A stretch of 64,000 nt of DNA from Aquimarina muelleri DSM 19832 (GCF_000430665.1 NZ_KE387190.1:66810-130809); one strand, 5' to 3'. Positions 9,869-18,822 are shown, counted from the first letter of the stretch. Notes: generated by a model from the sequence alone, not told the origin. Made by a program: numbers and translations.

Positions 9869-10768
9869 ATGATAGATAAACACAAGTACACATGGATCTC
9901 AGCGTATTTATTTTATAAGGAATCAGCAAATAAATTTCTTATACAATTTATTTCTCCTTTTGTAGAAAAAATGCAACAAGAAAAAGTTTTGTTGAGGTAT
10001 TTTTTTATTCGATATAATGAAGGGGGGTCACATATAAGGCTAAGATTATTGGTCGAAAAAGATAATGAAAACATGTGGAAGGAAAGGCTGAAAAAAGAAA
10101 GTGAAATATATTGGTCTAATACGCATGAAAACATAAAAAAGGACAAAAAATTTCTATATAATCATATTCAATTTACAGAGTATATTCCTGAAATAGATAG
10201 ATATGGAGGGATGCATGTGATGAATGAAGCAGAGAAACAATTTGAATCCAGTTCTGAAGTAGTGTTGTATAACCTAGTGCGCTATTCAAAAAATTGGAAA
10301 GATAATACGGCATTTTTATTAGCTATAAAAATGCACCTTCTACTTTTTGTTAGTATGGATTTGAGTAATAAAGATATGATGAAGATCTGTAAACTTTTTA
10401 TACAAGAATGGTTACCTGTTTTATATGATATATCTAAACCACAAAAAGAGCAACAACAATTTTTTCTTTCAGAGTTTGCCAAAAAATTTGACTTATATAA
10501 AGAACAAATGATATTTGCTGTCTCTACATTTTTAAAAGATATTAAAACCAATTCCTTAACAGAGAATATGTTAAATGCGTATTATTTAAAAAATGAGAGT
10601 GTAAATAAAGTATACAAAGAAAAAAAAATTGACTTAAAGATAGAATCGAGTATTACGACTAGTTTTATGCATATAACACATAACCGTATAGGGATTATAA
10701 ATGCAGACGAGGCGTATATTGTTTATTTACTATATAAATGTTTAGAAAATAATTGTGTAGATGCGTAA
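9869..10768 (+). CDS. Lantibiotic dehydratase small subunit (elimination domain, SpaB_C/thiopeptide-type)
   Basis: The 299-residue product matches the C-terminal elimination domain of LanB and the stand-alone thiopeptide-type biosynthesis proteins. The N-terminus TWISAYLFYKES and the segment LLRYFFIRYNEGGSHIRLRL are hallmark strands of this family (usual form: FFIRY-x-x-GG-x-H-(L/I)-RLR). It should remove glutamate from glutamylated Ser/Thr to form the dehydro residue. It follows the large subunit by 2 bases and overlaps lanC by 8 bases, so the three are translationally coupled. Length is normal for a stand-alone version. Confidence 0.88.
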   Translation: MIDKHKYTWISAYLFYKESANKFLIQFISPFVEKMQQEKVLLRYFFIRYNEGGSHIRLRLLVEKDNENMWKERLKKESEIYWSNTHENIKKDKKFLYNHIQFTEYIPEIDRYGGMHVMNEAEKQFESSSEVVLYNLVRYSKNWKDNTAFLLAIKMHLLLFVSMDLSNKDMMKICKLFIQEWLPVLYDISKPQKEQQQFFLSEFAKKFDLYKEQMIFAVSTFLKDIKTNSLTENMLNAYYLKNESVNKVYKEKKIDLKIESSITTSFMHITHNRIGIINADEAYIVYLLYKCLENNCVDA

Positions 10769-12725
10769 AATAAAAAATATAGTATATAATGAAGTATTGT
10801 GGATAGCAGAAGAGTTAATTAAGAATTCAAAAGAGGATGCAAATGGTATATATTGGGAGACATTACATAAACAACCATATGGGCAGCTTTATAACCAAGT
10901 AAATGAAGAAATTTATAATGGAGTATCTGGAATTTCTTTATTCTTTATTTCTCTATATAAATATACTAAAGAAGATAAGTATTTACAAATCGCAGAAAAA
11001 AGCCTTTCTTGGGTAATTCATTATATAAAAACACTCTCTACCAAGTATTATACTTTTTATACAGGAACAGTTGGAGTTATCTATACTTTGGTAAAATTGT
11101 ATGAAGCCACAGGTAATCTATCAAATTTAGATACAGCAAATACATTGTTTTTAGAACTTAAAAACGGAATTTTAGAAGAAGTAGAACTGGATGATTTATT
11201 AAGTGGTAATGCAGGAAATTTATTTGTAATAACATTATTGTACACCTATACAAAGGATATAGAACAAGAAAAAGTAATAAAGATACTTATAGAAAAATTA
11301 CTCAAGAATGCACGTATTTCAAAGTACGGATTAAAATGGGGTTATGTTAGTGATACTGTAGACAGTTTAACAGGGATGTCACATGGTGCATGTGGTATTG
11401 CACATGTTTTGTTAGAAGTAGGGGAGGCTTTGGATTACCCAGAGTTAAAATGGGTTGCAGAAAAAGCATTTGCTTATGAAGATGAATACTATAGTGTATC
11501 GTTAAGTTCTTGGGTAAATATGCGGATTACGGATAATCCTAAAATTAAAAACTTGCCTATAGAACAAGGTTTATCCTATTATTTAGAACAAGAAGAAGAT
11601 GTTAATGCTTGGGCACATGGTAATTCTGGCATAGGGTTATCAAGACTTAATATGTATAAAATTATTAAGAAAAAGAGGTATAAAAAATCAGCAATAAGAG
11701 CAATTACTAAAACAATCTCGGATCTTAAAAAAAATATAGAAAGACCTAATTATACATTAAGCACAGGTGTAGGATCATGGATAGAATTATTGCTTACAGC
11801 TTCTCGAGTTTTAAAAGAAAAAACACTAACAAAGGAGGCTCAAAATCTAGTGAAGAAAGCAATAGCTAATAGAAAAAATATTGGTTTTTATGGATCAGGA
11901 TGGTACATAGATAAGCAAGACCCAGCATTGCTGGTAGGTGTTTCAGGCATTGGACATTTATTCTTGCAAATACTAGATAAAAATATGGACTCGATACTTC
12001 TTCCAAAAATTAAATCTAAAAAACAATTACCTATAGAGAGTAAAATAACTTTAGAGTGTTTTAAAAAAAAAATTTATGGAAAATATGTAAAACGAACCAT
12101 TTGGTTTTTAGAGAGCAATGATATTTGTGTAGATATAGTTTATGAGAATGGAGAACAGGGCTTTAATAGTCGTGGTTTTACTAGAAAGATTTCAGCTCTT
12201 ATAAAAACTTTAGATACAGAAAAAAGAAAAATGGCAAAAGATGTTTTTAAGTTAGAAAGTACCGCTATAGAAATGCTTGTAAATTCTAATTATAACATTT
12301 ATAGAGAACATAAAAAGGAATTTTTTATAGAACAATTATCCAAATTTAATAATCTAAGTCCAAGTTTGTTTCATCAATATACATTTCAGATAAGTGAGCA
12401 TATTAAAATAGTGAATTGTGAATGGCAATGGCCACTATTAGATAAAAATATTTGTTTAGAGAATAGATATATAGATAGAAATACATACCCTGTTTTATTA
12501 AGGTTAGGACCCCAAAATATAGAAGAATTTCATCTTAATTTATTGAGTACTTTATTACTAGATATCTTAAAAAGACCAAGAACTTTGTATGATTTAATAG
12601 AATTATTAAAAAAGAAGCTGGATACACACGATGAAGAAACTTTACAGAATAGACTTATGCAGCAACTACAATATTTTATGATGCAAAATTTTATAGAAAC
12701 TAAAGAAAAAATGCGGGCTATATAA
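10761..12725 (+). CDS. lanC: LanC-like cyclase lacking zinc ligands, fused to a C-terminal PqqD/RRE-like region
   Basis: The 654-residue product has a LanC double-toroid domain (about 1-410) with all seven Gly-rich repeats: GVSGIS (54), TGTVGV (101), SGNAGN (148), MSHGACGI (206), WAHGNSGI (284), LSTGVGSW (333) and LVGVSGIG (391). LanC enzymes add Cys thiols to dehydro residues using one zinc held by Cys, Cys and His (C284, C330, H331 in NisC). Here the aligned residues are Ala285 in WAHG, Ser334 and Thr335 in LSTG, so no zinc site remains, while the active-site His (H208 in SHG) is kept. About 240 extra residues follow; the last 65 (LLLDILKRPRTLYDLIELL to the end) resemble a PqqD-type winged helix used to bind leader peptides. 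The domain fusion and the ligand loss are read from sequence; the RRE role is inferred. Confidence 0.85.
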   Translation: MRKIKNIVYNEVLWIAEELIKNSKEDANGIYWETLHKQPYGQLYNQVNEEIYNGVSGISLFFISLYKYTKEDKYLQIAEKSLSWVIHYIKTLSTKYYTFYTGTVGVIYTLVKLYEATGNLSNLDTANTLFLELKNGILEEVELDDLLSGNAGNLFVITLLYTYTKDIEQEKVIKILIEKLLKNARISKYGLKWGYVSDTVDSLTGMSHGACGIAHVLLEVGEALDYPELKWVAEKAFAYEDEYYSVSLSSWVNMRITDNPKIKNLPIEQGLSYYLEQEEDVNAWAHGNSGIGLSRLNMYKIIKKKRYKKSAIRAITKTISDLKKNIERPNYTLSTGVGSWIELLLTASRVLKEKTLTKEAQNLVKKAIANRKNIGFYGSGWYIDKQDPALLVGVSGIGHLFLQILDKNMDSILLPKIKSKKQLPIESKITLECFKKKIYGKYVKRTIWFLESNDICVDIVYENGEQGFNSRGFTRKISALIKTLDTEKRKMAKDVFKLESTAIEMLVNSNYNIYREHKKEFFIEQLSKFNNLSPSLFHQYTFQISEHIKIVNCEWQWPLLDKNICLENRYIDRNTYPVLLRLGPQNIEEFHLNLLSTLLLDILKRPRTLYDLIELLKKKLDTHDEETLQNRLMQQLQYFMMQNFIETKEKMRAI

Positions 12726-12737
12726 TATAGCCCGCAT
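12711..12737. terminator. Bidirectional terminator between lanC and the precursor gene
   Basis: A perfect 12-bp inverted repeat (ATGCGGGCTATA at 12711-12722, complement at 12726-12737) has the lanC stop codon TAA (12723-12725) as its 3-nt loop. It is flanked by a T-run on the + side and an A-run on the other, so it can end both the lanC operon and the convergent precursor transcript. Confidence 0.85.
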
Positions 12738-12744
12738 GATTTTT

Positions 12745-12942
12745 TTATAAATTAAAAGCAGGCCCTTGAAGCTGATTTGCGCATGTACATCCTGCATGTG
12801 CATCTGTTTTACCAGTATGAGTAGGGTGTTTAGCTATCCCTAATCCACCAGCGATATGCTGAGATACTTCAGAACTAATGCTAGTTACAAAACTTTCTAC
12901 TTGTAACTCGTCTAATGTTAATTTGCTTTTTGAATTTTTCAT
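12745..12942 (-). CDS. lanA: Pinensin-like class I lanthipeptide precursor
   Basis: The 65-residue peptide has the leader motif LTLDELQVESFVTS (8-21), typical of Bacteroidetes pinensin-type lanthipeptide leaders, and a Gly-Gly cleavage site (HIAGG, G32-G33). The 32-residue core contains two Cys (C52, C54), four Thr (T41, T43, T46, T53), no Ser, and three His (H39, H42, H49). Thr43 or Thr46 with the Cys pair could form methyllanthionine rings. The His/Cys content (KHPTHTGK, DAHAGCTC) would suit metal binding; that is inference. It converges on the lanBC operon (19-base gap) and is preceded by a long palindrome at 13026-13058. No dedicated Cys-protease ABC exporter gene is seen in the window. 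Confidence 0.88.
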   Translation of the reverse strand: MKNSKSKLTLDELQVESFVTSISSEVSQHIAGGLGIAKHPTHTGKTDAHAGCTCANQLQGPAFNL

Positions 12943-13025
12943 GTTTTATAATTTTTAGATTATGCCTTATAAAAATAGGGTCGGCTTATCCCATTTTGTT
13001 GCAACGATTAAAAATAATAAAGAAA

Positions 13026-13058
13026 TAATTAAAATGCAACTTAGTTGCATTTTAATTA
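13026..13058. promoter_or_regulatory. Candidate Fur/Zur-family operator, site 2 (15-3-15 palindrome)
   Basis: A perfect 15-bp dyad with a TTA spacer whose centre is TGCAAC-TTA-GTTGCA, the same core as sites 1 and 3. It lies 84-116 bases upstream of the precursor ATG (12942) and 12 bases after the stop of the receptor gene on the same strand, so it could act both as operator for the precursor and as RNA hairpin for the receptor transcript. A further self-palindromic GTTGCAAC sits at 12998-13005, nearer the precursor. Confidence 0.6.
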
Positions 13059-13069
13059 ACATCATTTTT

Positions 13070-15199
13070 CTACAACTTAACACTTAGTGAGATTTTAAAA
13101 TTAAAAGGAGTCCCCTCGGTATAATATACATTCCCTTCATAAATATCACCAGTTAAAATATATCGTTTATTAGTAAGGTTATCTAGTAATAAACGAGTTG
13201 TTATTTTTCCTTTTGTATACGAAATAGATCCATCAAATTTAGTATAATCTGGTATAAAAGCACCTACTGTATTTGTTGCTCTTTTTATAATAGAAGTATG
13301 TCCTAAACTTATACTAAGTCCACGAATTGTATTAGTAGGAAAAGAATAACTTACCCAGCTATTGATTAATTCTTTAGGAGAAAAAGAAGATAATTGTCCG
13401 ACTATAGTAGGATCTGTATCTTTGGTTATGGTAGCTTTTGTATACGCATAGTTTGCGGATACAGCTATGTTTTTAGTTATATTACCTAAGATATCTATTT
13501 CAACACCTTTACTAACAACCTGTCCTAGTTGTTTATTAAATAATGGATCAGCAGGATCTTGAGTAACCATATTATTTCTCGAAATATGAAAAGCGGTAAC
13601 CGAGGTAGATAATAAACCATCAAACCAGTTCTTTTTAACTCCTAGCTCTTTATCTTGCCCACGGATTGGCTTAAAGGGGGTACCTTGTTTATCTTGCCCA
13701 CTTCTGGGCACAAAACTTTCGTCATAAAGAGCGAATACCGCAGTATTTTTGTCTATCAAATAAGTTATACCAGCTCTGGGAGTAAAAGCATCTTGATCAA
13801 ATTTAGTTGCATCAGTATCAAAAATAGTTTCATTTTGGTTATGAGTATATCGCCCCCCAAAATCTACACTTAATCTTTTACCTATTTTAACATTGTTATA
13901 AAAATATAGAGCTAAAAAATTGTTATTAGATTTATAATCAAGGAAAGCTTCTTGATCTAAAAGTTCCTTTCTATCTAACCCATACTGTAGATTATTTACA
14001 TCAAAAGGAAATGATTTTAATCCAAAAGTTTGATAAGTAGAATCTTTAGATATAGCATATTCAGTTCCTACCAATATATGATGTTTTATTTTTTTTCCAG
14101 TATGAAATTTTCCGTTCACAAAAAATTGAGTAGATAAAGTTTTGTTGTCGTTAAAAGATTTCCAAGCAAGCCTATTTGTTTTTCCGTTTTCATCAAACCC
14201 TACAGCATTATACGTTTCTTCAGATAAAAAAGACCATGTTTCAGCAGGAGTTTTAGAATAAGAAGATTGGTGAGTTATTTTCCAATTGTCATTAAACTCA
14301 TGTTTAAAAACAACTCTAGCATTTTGTGATTTAGAAGTAGAATTAGGTAATCCAGAGTCTGCTAAATAATTTGCTCTTCTGTCATCGGTTAATATTTTAT
14401 CTACAGGAAAAAATTTGGTAAAAGTAGATCCTGAAATAGCAGTTTGATTATTTAAAATATATTCTGCTAAGATAGAAGTATGTTTAGTAAAATTATACTG
14501 TACAACAGGAGCAATAATATATTTGCGACTCTCCATAATATCTACAAAATATTGTTGATAATTGTAGGCTGTATTAAAACGATAAGAGAACCCTTTTTCT
14601 TTTATACCAGATCCCAGATCGATAGAAGCTCTATAAAAATTGTAGCTACCTCCTGTAATTGTAGCATTTAGAATTTTAGAATTCCCTGGAGTTTTTGTAA
14701 CGATATTAATCTTTCCGCCAGCTTCTCCTGTAGATCCTAAAAAACCTGCAGGGCCTTTGATAAATTCTATTCGGTCTATTATTGCTTCATCATCTTGTGA
14801 TCCTCTAAAATCACCACTAGGAAGACCATTTCTAAAAATCCCATTTTGTGTAAAACCTCTTAAATATAAATTTCCCGCACCATCAAAAACATCATTATTT
14901 AATCCAAAATATACTCCACTTGCATTACGAGCGGCATCTCTCAAGACAAATGCACCTTGTTCTTTTAAAAGAGAAGAAGATATACTAATGATATTTTGAG
15001 GTATTTCTATTAGAGGTACATCTGTTTTTAAAGTAGAAGAAATAGTATCATTTTTTATTTTTCGTTTATTTTTAGTAACTACTACCTCTGGTAATGAAAC
15101 TGTTTTTTTTAAGTTTTCTTTATCTTGTTGTTGTGTTTGTCCCCACATTTGTAATGTAGTTGCTATAGCCAATATGACTATTAGATAGTACTTGTTCAT
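13070..15199 (-). CDS. TonB-dependent receptor of the siderophore type in the lanthipeptide cluster
   Basis: The 709-residue product has a signal peptide (to about WGQ, residue 21), directly followed by a TonB-box-like and plug segment (LPEVVVTKNKRK; LYLRGFTQNGIFRNGLPSG; IEFIKGPAGFLGSTGEAGG) and a beta-barrel ending in a typical C-terminal strand (FKISLSVKL). There is no carboxypeptidase-D-like domain, unlike the receptor at 1627. The plug resembles ferrichrome/ferrioxamine-type receptors. It overlaps the upstream permease gene by 4 bases, so it is the last gene of an ABC-transporter operon. Next to a lanthipeptide precursor and a Fur-family regulator, its ligand may be the metal-loaded mature peptide; this is inference. 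Confidence 0.88.
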   Translation of the reverse strand: MNKYYLIVILAIATTLQMWGQTQQQDKENLKKTVSLPEVVVTKNKRKIKNDTISSTLKTDVPLIEIPQNIISISSSLLKEQGAFVLRDAARNASGVYFGLNNDVFDGAGNLYLRGFTQNGIFRNGLPSGDFRGSQDDEAIIDRIEFIKGPAGFLGSTGEAGGKINIVTKTPGNSKILNATITGGSYNFYRASIDLGSGIKEKGFSYRFNTAYNYQQYFVDIMESRKYIIAPVVQYNFTKHTSILAEYILNNQTAISGSTFTKFFPVDKILTDDRRANYLADSGLPNSTSKSQNARVVFKHEFNDNWKITHQSSYSKTPAETWSFLSEETYNAVGFDENGKTNRLAWKSFNDNKTLSTQFFVNGKFHTGKKIKHHILVGTEYAISKDSTYQTFGLKSFPFDVNNLQYGLDRKELLDQEAFLDYKSNNNFLALYFYNNVKIGKRLSVDFGGRYTHNQNETIFDTDATKFDQDAFTPRAGITYLIDKNTAVFALYDESFVPRSGQDKQGTPFKPIRGQDKELGVKKNWFDGLLSTSVTAFHISRNNMVTQDPADPLFNKQLGQVVSKGVEIDILGNITKNIAVSANYAYTKATITKDTDPTIVGQLSSFSPKELINSWVSYSFPTNTIRGLSISLGHTSIIKRATNTVGAFIPDYTKFDGSISYTKGKITTRLLLDNLTNKRYILTGDIYEGNVYYTEGTPFNFKISLSVKL

Positions 15200-16632
15200 T
15201 GTTTGATTGTTAAGTATTTATTCGAATTGTATGTTACGTATGTTTGTAGTAAGATTATAAGGAGAGCTAGTAAAATAAACTCTACAGCATTTATCACGAT
15301 ACCTTTATATTGTATTTGGGATCTATTTTCGGGATATTCAGGCATTGTTAGGTAATCGCTTACTTGTAAATTTTCGTCCTTAAATATGAAATCATAAATA
15401 AATTTTTTCCATTTTTTCTGAAACGATAATGTAGATTCTTCAAAGTATATGTAGCTGTTAAAATCAGTATTTCCAATCTGATTTAGCGTTTTTTGCATCT
15501 TTAAAGTAGGTATGAATTCTGAAAATTTAGACATTAATTTTTTTCTTTCATTTTCTCTATCTTTATGTACCTTGGCTATAGGAGCAAGTTGTTTTTCGAG
15601 GGCATCATAATAAGCTACAAAATGTTTAGAACTATATTTTATAGTATCATTAGAATTTTGTGTATTATACTCTGGATGATGATTATAAAATTTCTGGAGT
15701 AATACTTTGGGTTCAAGATCCCAAACACTTTCCTCTATTTTTCGTTTTTCAGAAGCCATATCTGCTTTTATTCTCTTAGGGTAAGAAATGTCTATATAGA
15801 AATTAAAAAGAGAAGGAAGAATAATACTTAATAGTAGCCATGATCCAATCATATATAAGGATGTGACAATAGAGTTTTTTTGAAAAGAAATGAGTAAATA
15901 ACAAATAGCAAACCAAAAAAATAAATAGCAAGTCACTATAAGTAACCAATACAACAAATTCAAAATAGAAATAGGAGTATTGGTAGGGGATATATATGCG
16001 GCAACTATATTAAGTATATATGTTAGAGTCAAAACAATTAATGTTCTGAAAAATAACTTATAAAATATAATTTTTCGAAAATGATTACTTTGTGATTTAA
16101 GTAAAATAAACGTTCCTAATTCTTTTTCTTCAGAGATTATATTATGACATAAAACGATCATAAGTAAAGGGATCAAATAGATGATAACAAAGGATAAATC
16201 AAAATTACCAGCAATTAGTATTTCTGGATTCGAAATATCTGCATCAAAGACATGAAGCGAATTATCTTTTGTAGAAATTTCCTTATAAAAAGGGTATACA
16301 TCTCTATGACCAATCGCCATAGAAGAAAAGGAATTGGGATAAAATGTGGCAAATGGCTTAATTAAATGCTCTATCCAACCTGGTTGAGTTGCTTTATTAT
16401 ATAAAGCTTTTCCTTTATGGGTAGTAGTATCTGCATTAAAATAACCAATAGTAGTTTTTACCTGCTCTTTGTGCAAATTTTCTAAATCATGAATAACCTG
16501 AATTTGTTTTTTTGTAATACTATAGCCATAATAAATGCTATAGGCTCCTAACCCAATAAAGAATACCAGAATGGAAATACTTAGTGGAGTTCGAGCCAAT
16601 TTTTTCCATTCAAATAAAAAAATAGTTTTCAT
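15196..16632 (-). CDS. ABC transporter permease, DUF3526 type (second subunit)
   Basis: The 478-residue product has a TM helix near the N-terminus (about 17-36), a roughly 125-residue extracytoplasmic loop (with HRDVYPFYKE), a block of five TM helices including LIPLLMIVLCHNIISEEKELG, a second extracytoplasmic stretch (about 280-440) and a final TM helix. This is the architecture of the Bacteroidetes DUF3526 permeases, related to ABC-2 exporters. It is paralogous to the preceding gene (3-base gap), forming a heterodimeric membrane part with the ATPase at 18038. It overlaps the receptor gene by 4 bases. Direction (export of the peptide, immunity or uptake across the inner membrane) is not determined. 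Confidence 0.8.
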   Translation of the reverse strand: MKTIFLFEWKKLARTPLSISILVFFIGLGAYSIYYGYSITKKQIQVIHDLENLHKEQVKTTIGYFNADTTTHKGKALYNKATQPGWIEHLIKPFATFYPNSFSSMAIGHRDVYPFYKEISTKDNSLHVFDADISNPEILIAGNFDLSFVIIYLIPLLMIVLCHNIISEEKELGTFILLKSQSNHFRKIIFYKLFFRTLIVLTLTYILNIVAAYISPTNTPISILNLLYWLLIVTCYLFFWFAICYLLISFQKNSIVTSLYMIGSWLLLSIILPSLFNFYIDISYPKRIKADMASEKRKIEESVWDLEPKVLLQKFYNHHPEYNTQNSNDTIKYSSKHFVAYYDALEKQLAPIAKVHKDRENERKKLMSKFSEFIPTLKMQKTLNQIGNTDFNSYIYFEESTLSFQKKWKKFIYDFIFKDENLQVSDYLTMPEYPENRSQIQYKGIVINAVEFILLALLIILLQTYVTYNSNKYLTIKQ

Positions 16633-16635
16633 ACT

Positions 16636-18030
16636 TTATAAGATATTTTTTTTTCGAATACTTATTTCAATAGCTGCTATTAATACGATCAACCAATAAA
16701 AAAAAGAAAGTAATACTAGGTATTGTTTGTTAAAAACAAATCTTAAAGAGGGTTGGTTATAGCTAAATTGTTTCATGTTTTTTAAGAAAATAGTGTTTAC
16801 AATATGTTCTTGATCTTTTGGGATCTTGGTGAGTTCTTTATTTAATGTTTTTACAAAATCATCACGATATATTCTGGCTTTTTTATGAAAATTGTGATGA
16901 TAGTATAAATCCGTTTCTGCAAAAGCCATAGATGCTTGTTGTATAGAAATATATGGGGTAAAAAAAGAAGCCAATTTATGTACGTATTTTTGCCCCTCCA
17001 TTTGCTTTGTAATAGGGGCAGACCTGTATTCATATACTTTACTATTATAATCTTCAGAAGCTTGTAATAGTACTCCATCTATGTTTATCGGCAAAAGAGA
17101 AATACTGTCTACATCATATTGGGTAAGTAATTTATTTTCCGTCTTCTCTTTACGTTCTTTATAAGTACCATCATTATGTATCCCAAAAGAAAAATCATGA
17201 TCTATTTGTTCTTGAAACTTATGATAAGAGATAAGAGGGTACTTTGTAGTAGCAATACCAGCAATAAGTTTAGGGAAAATAACACAAAAAAGTATCCAGA
17301 TACAAAGAAGGGATAATAAAGAATCTTTAGAGGTTTTGGTTCTATAAGAAATAAGAACACAAATACTTGTGATTATAAAAAAATACAAACTATACGTCAA
17401 TATAAATAATATAGCTTTTAAAAACACATCAGGATTAGATATTCCCGTAATTAAAACACATATAAAAACAGGCAAAACTATTAAGAAGATAATAAAGTAA
17501 TTACCAAAAATTTTGCCCCATACTAAAGAACGATACTGTAGCCCTTGCGAAAAGAGAATTTTAATAGTTCCAGCTTCTCTTTCTTTTGAAATAGAAGAAA
17601 AGGAAATAAAAATAATCAATAAAGGAACAAGTAATTGTAAAACAGTACTAACAGAAAGTTCTCCAAAACGAAGAATTGTAGTAGTATCAGGAGGACTAGC
17701 AAAGTTCATCTCGGATTGTTTATGTGCTTCTACTCTGTATGTAGAACCACTATAGTTATTTACGCCTGGATCATAAAGACTTAAAGAAGCAAATGGTTTA
17801 AAAATATATGTTCCAAAATGAGCCGCCGAATGTGGATCTCGATCTTTTTTAGATAACTCATTATAAAACATTTTTTTAGCATCATCTTGTTGCTTATTTA
17901 TGTTTTGATAATTTTTAAATCCGTTAAGAATAGAAACACTTAGAATACTCCAAGTGATTATAGATAATAAGATAAAAACTTGATTACCAAAAGTCTGCCT
18001 GATTTCTTTATTTGCTATTATAAGCCACAT
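16636..18030 (-). CDS. ABC transporter permease, DUF3526 type (first subunit)
   Basis: The 464-residue product shares layout and motifs with its neighbour at 15196: N-terminal TM helix, periplasmic loop (with HFGTYIFKPFASLSLYDPG), a TM block starting at LLVPLLIIFISFSSISKEREAG, a second loop and a C-terminal TM helix. The SxSxExExG(T) segment after the second helix is the ABC-2 type coupling region. It lies 7 bases after the ATPase gene and 3 bases before the second permease, so the three form one transporter. The substrate may be the lanthipeptide or its metal complex, judged from position only. Confidence 0.8.
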   Translation of the reverse strand: MWLIIANKEIRQTFGNQVFILLSIITWSILSVSILNGFKNYQNINKQQDDAKKMFYNELSKKDRDPHSAAHFGTYIFKPFASLSLYDPGVNNYSGSTYRVEAHKQSEMNFASPPDTTTILRFGELSVSTVLQLLVPLLIIFISFSSISKEREAGTIKILFSQGLQYRSLVWGKIFGNYFIIFLIVLPVFICVLITGISNPDVFLKAILFILTYSLYFFIITSICVLISYRTKTSKDSLLSLLCIWILFCVIFPKLIAGIATTKYPLISYHKFQEQIDHDFSFGIHNDGTYKERKEKTENKLLTQYDVDSISLLPINIDGVLLQASEDYNSKVYEYRSAPITKQMEGQKYVHKLASFFTPYISIQQASMAFAETDLYYHHNFHKKARIYRDDFVKTLNKELTKIPKDQEHIVNTIFLKNMKQFSYNQPSLRFVFNKQYLVLLSFFYWLIVLIAAIEISIRKKNIL

Positions 18031-18037
18031 ATTATTT

Positions 18038-18736
18038 TTATAAAATAGTTTCTAAGTATACTTCTTGTAGCTCGTTTGCGTTGATATCGGTATTAGAAAA
18101 CTCATGTACCAAACAGCCTCGACGCATAATACCAACCCTTGTCCCTATAGCTGCTGCACTTAATAGATCATGGGTAGCGATTAGAGTAGTTTTACCTTGA
18201 TTACTTAAATCCTTTACTAATTCTGTAAATTCGTTTATAGCCATAGGATCTAAACCAGATGTAGGTTCATCCATTAATAAAACATCTGCATTTTTGGCAA
18301 TAGCAATAGCAATACCAACTTTTTGACGCATTCCTTTAGAATATTGTCCTAAACGTTTATAAAAAGCCTCGTTAGGTAAGCCTACAGATAAAAGAAAGTT
18401 CTCTAGTTCTTCTTTAGAATATGTAAAACCAGCCAACCTACTAAAAAAATCCAGATTTTCTATACTAGTCAAATTACTATACAACATAACTACTTCTGGT
18501 ATATAGGCTAAAGATTTTTTAGTTGTTTTATCATTTTGTTGAACTAAAACACCATTAATAAGAGCTTTACCTTTAGAAGGAGATATAAAACCTAAAAAAA
18601 GATTAATAGTAGTCGTTTTACCTGCTCCATTTTGACCAAGAAGACAAAAAACATCTCCTTTGTTTACAGTTAAGTTAAGACTATCCAAAGCAATGTGGTT
18701 ATGGTATTTTTTTGTTAAATTAATAGCTTGTAACAT
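18038..18736 (-). CDS. ABC transporter ATP-binding protein
   Basis: The 232-residue product is a complete ABC ATPase: Walker A GQNGAGKTT (34-42), signature YSKGMRQKVGIA, Walker B VLLMDEPTSGLDP and H-loop ATHD. It is of the CcmA/NosF type that pairs with ABC-2 exporters. It is the first gene of the minus-strand set ATPase-permease-permease-receptor, with gaps of 7 and 3 bases and a 4-base overlap. A hairpin at 18823-18853 separates it from the upstream small gene. Confidence 0.92.
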   Translation of the reverse strand: MLQAINLTKKYHNHIALDSLNLTVNKGDVFCLLGQNGAGKTTTINLFLGFISPSKGKALINGVLVQQNDKTTKKSLAYIPEVVMLYSNLTSIENLDFFSRLAGFTYSKEELENFLLSVGLPNEAFYKRLGQYSKGMRQKVGIAIAIAKNADVLLMDEPTSGLDPMAINEFTELVKDLSNQGKTTLIATHDLLSAAAIGTRVGIMRRGCLVHEFSNTDINANELQEVYLETIL

Positions 18737-18822
18737 GGGTTTATAGAGTTATTGGTTAGGCCTGTAAAATGTTCAAGTATCCCAAAATATAGATATACAA
18801 TATTTAGTATTACATATTATTA

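Noticed and set aside
9971..9999. TGCAAC followed by GTTG words inside the small LanB gene
   Set aside because: The halves are too far apart for the 6-3-6 dyad and lie within coding sequence.
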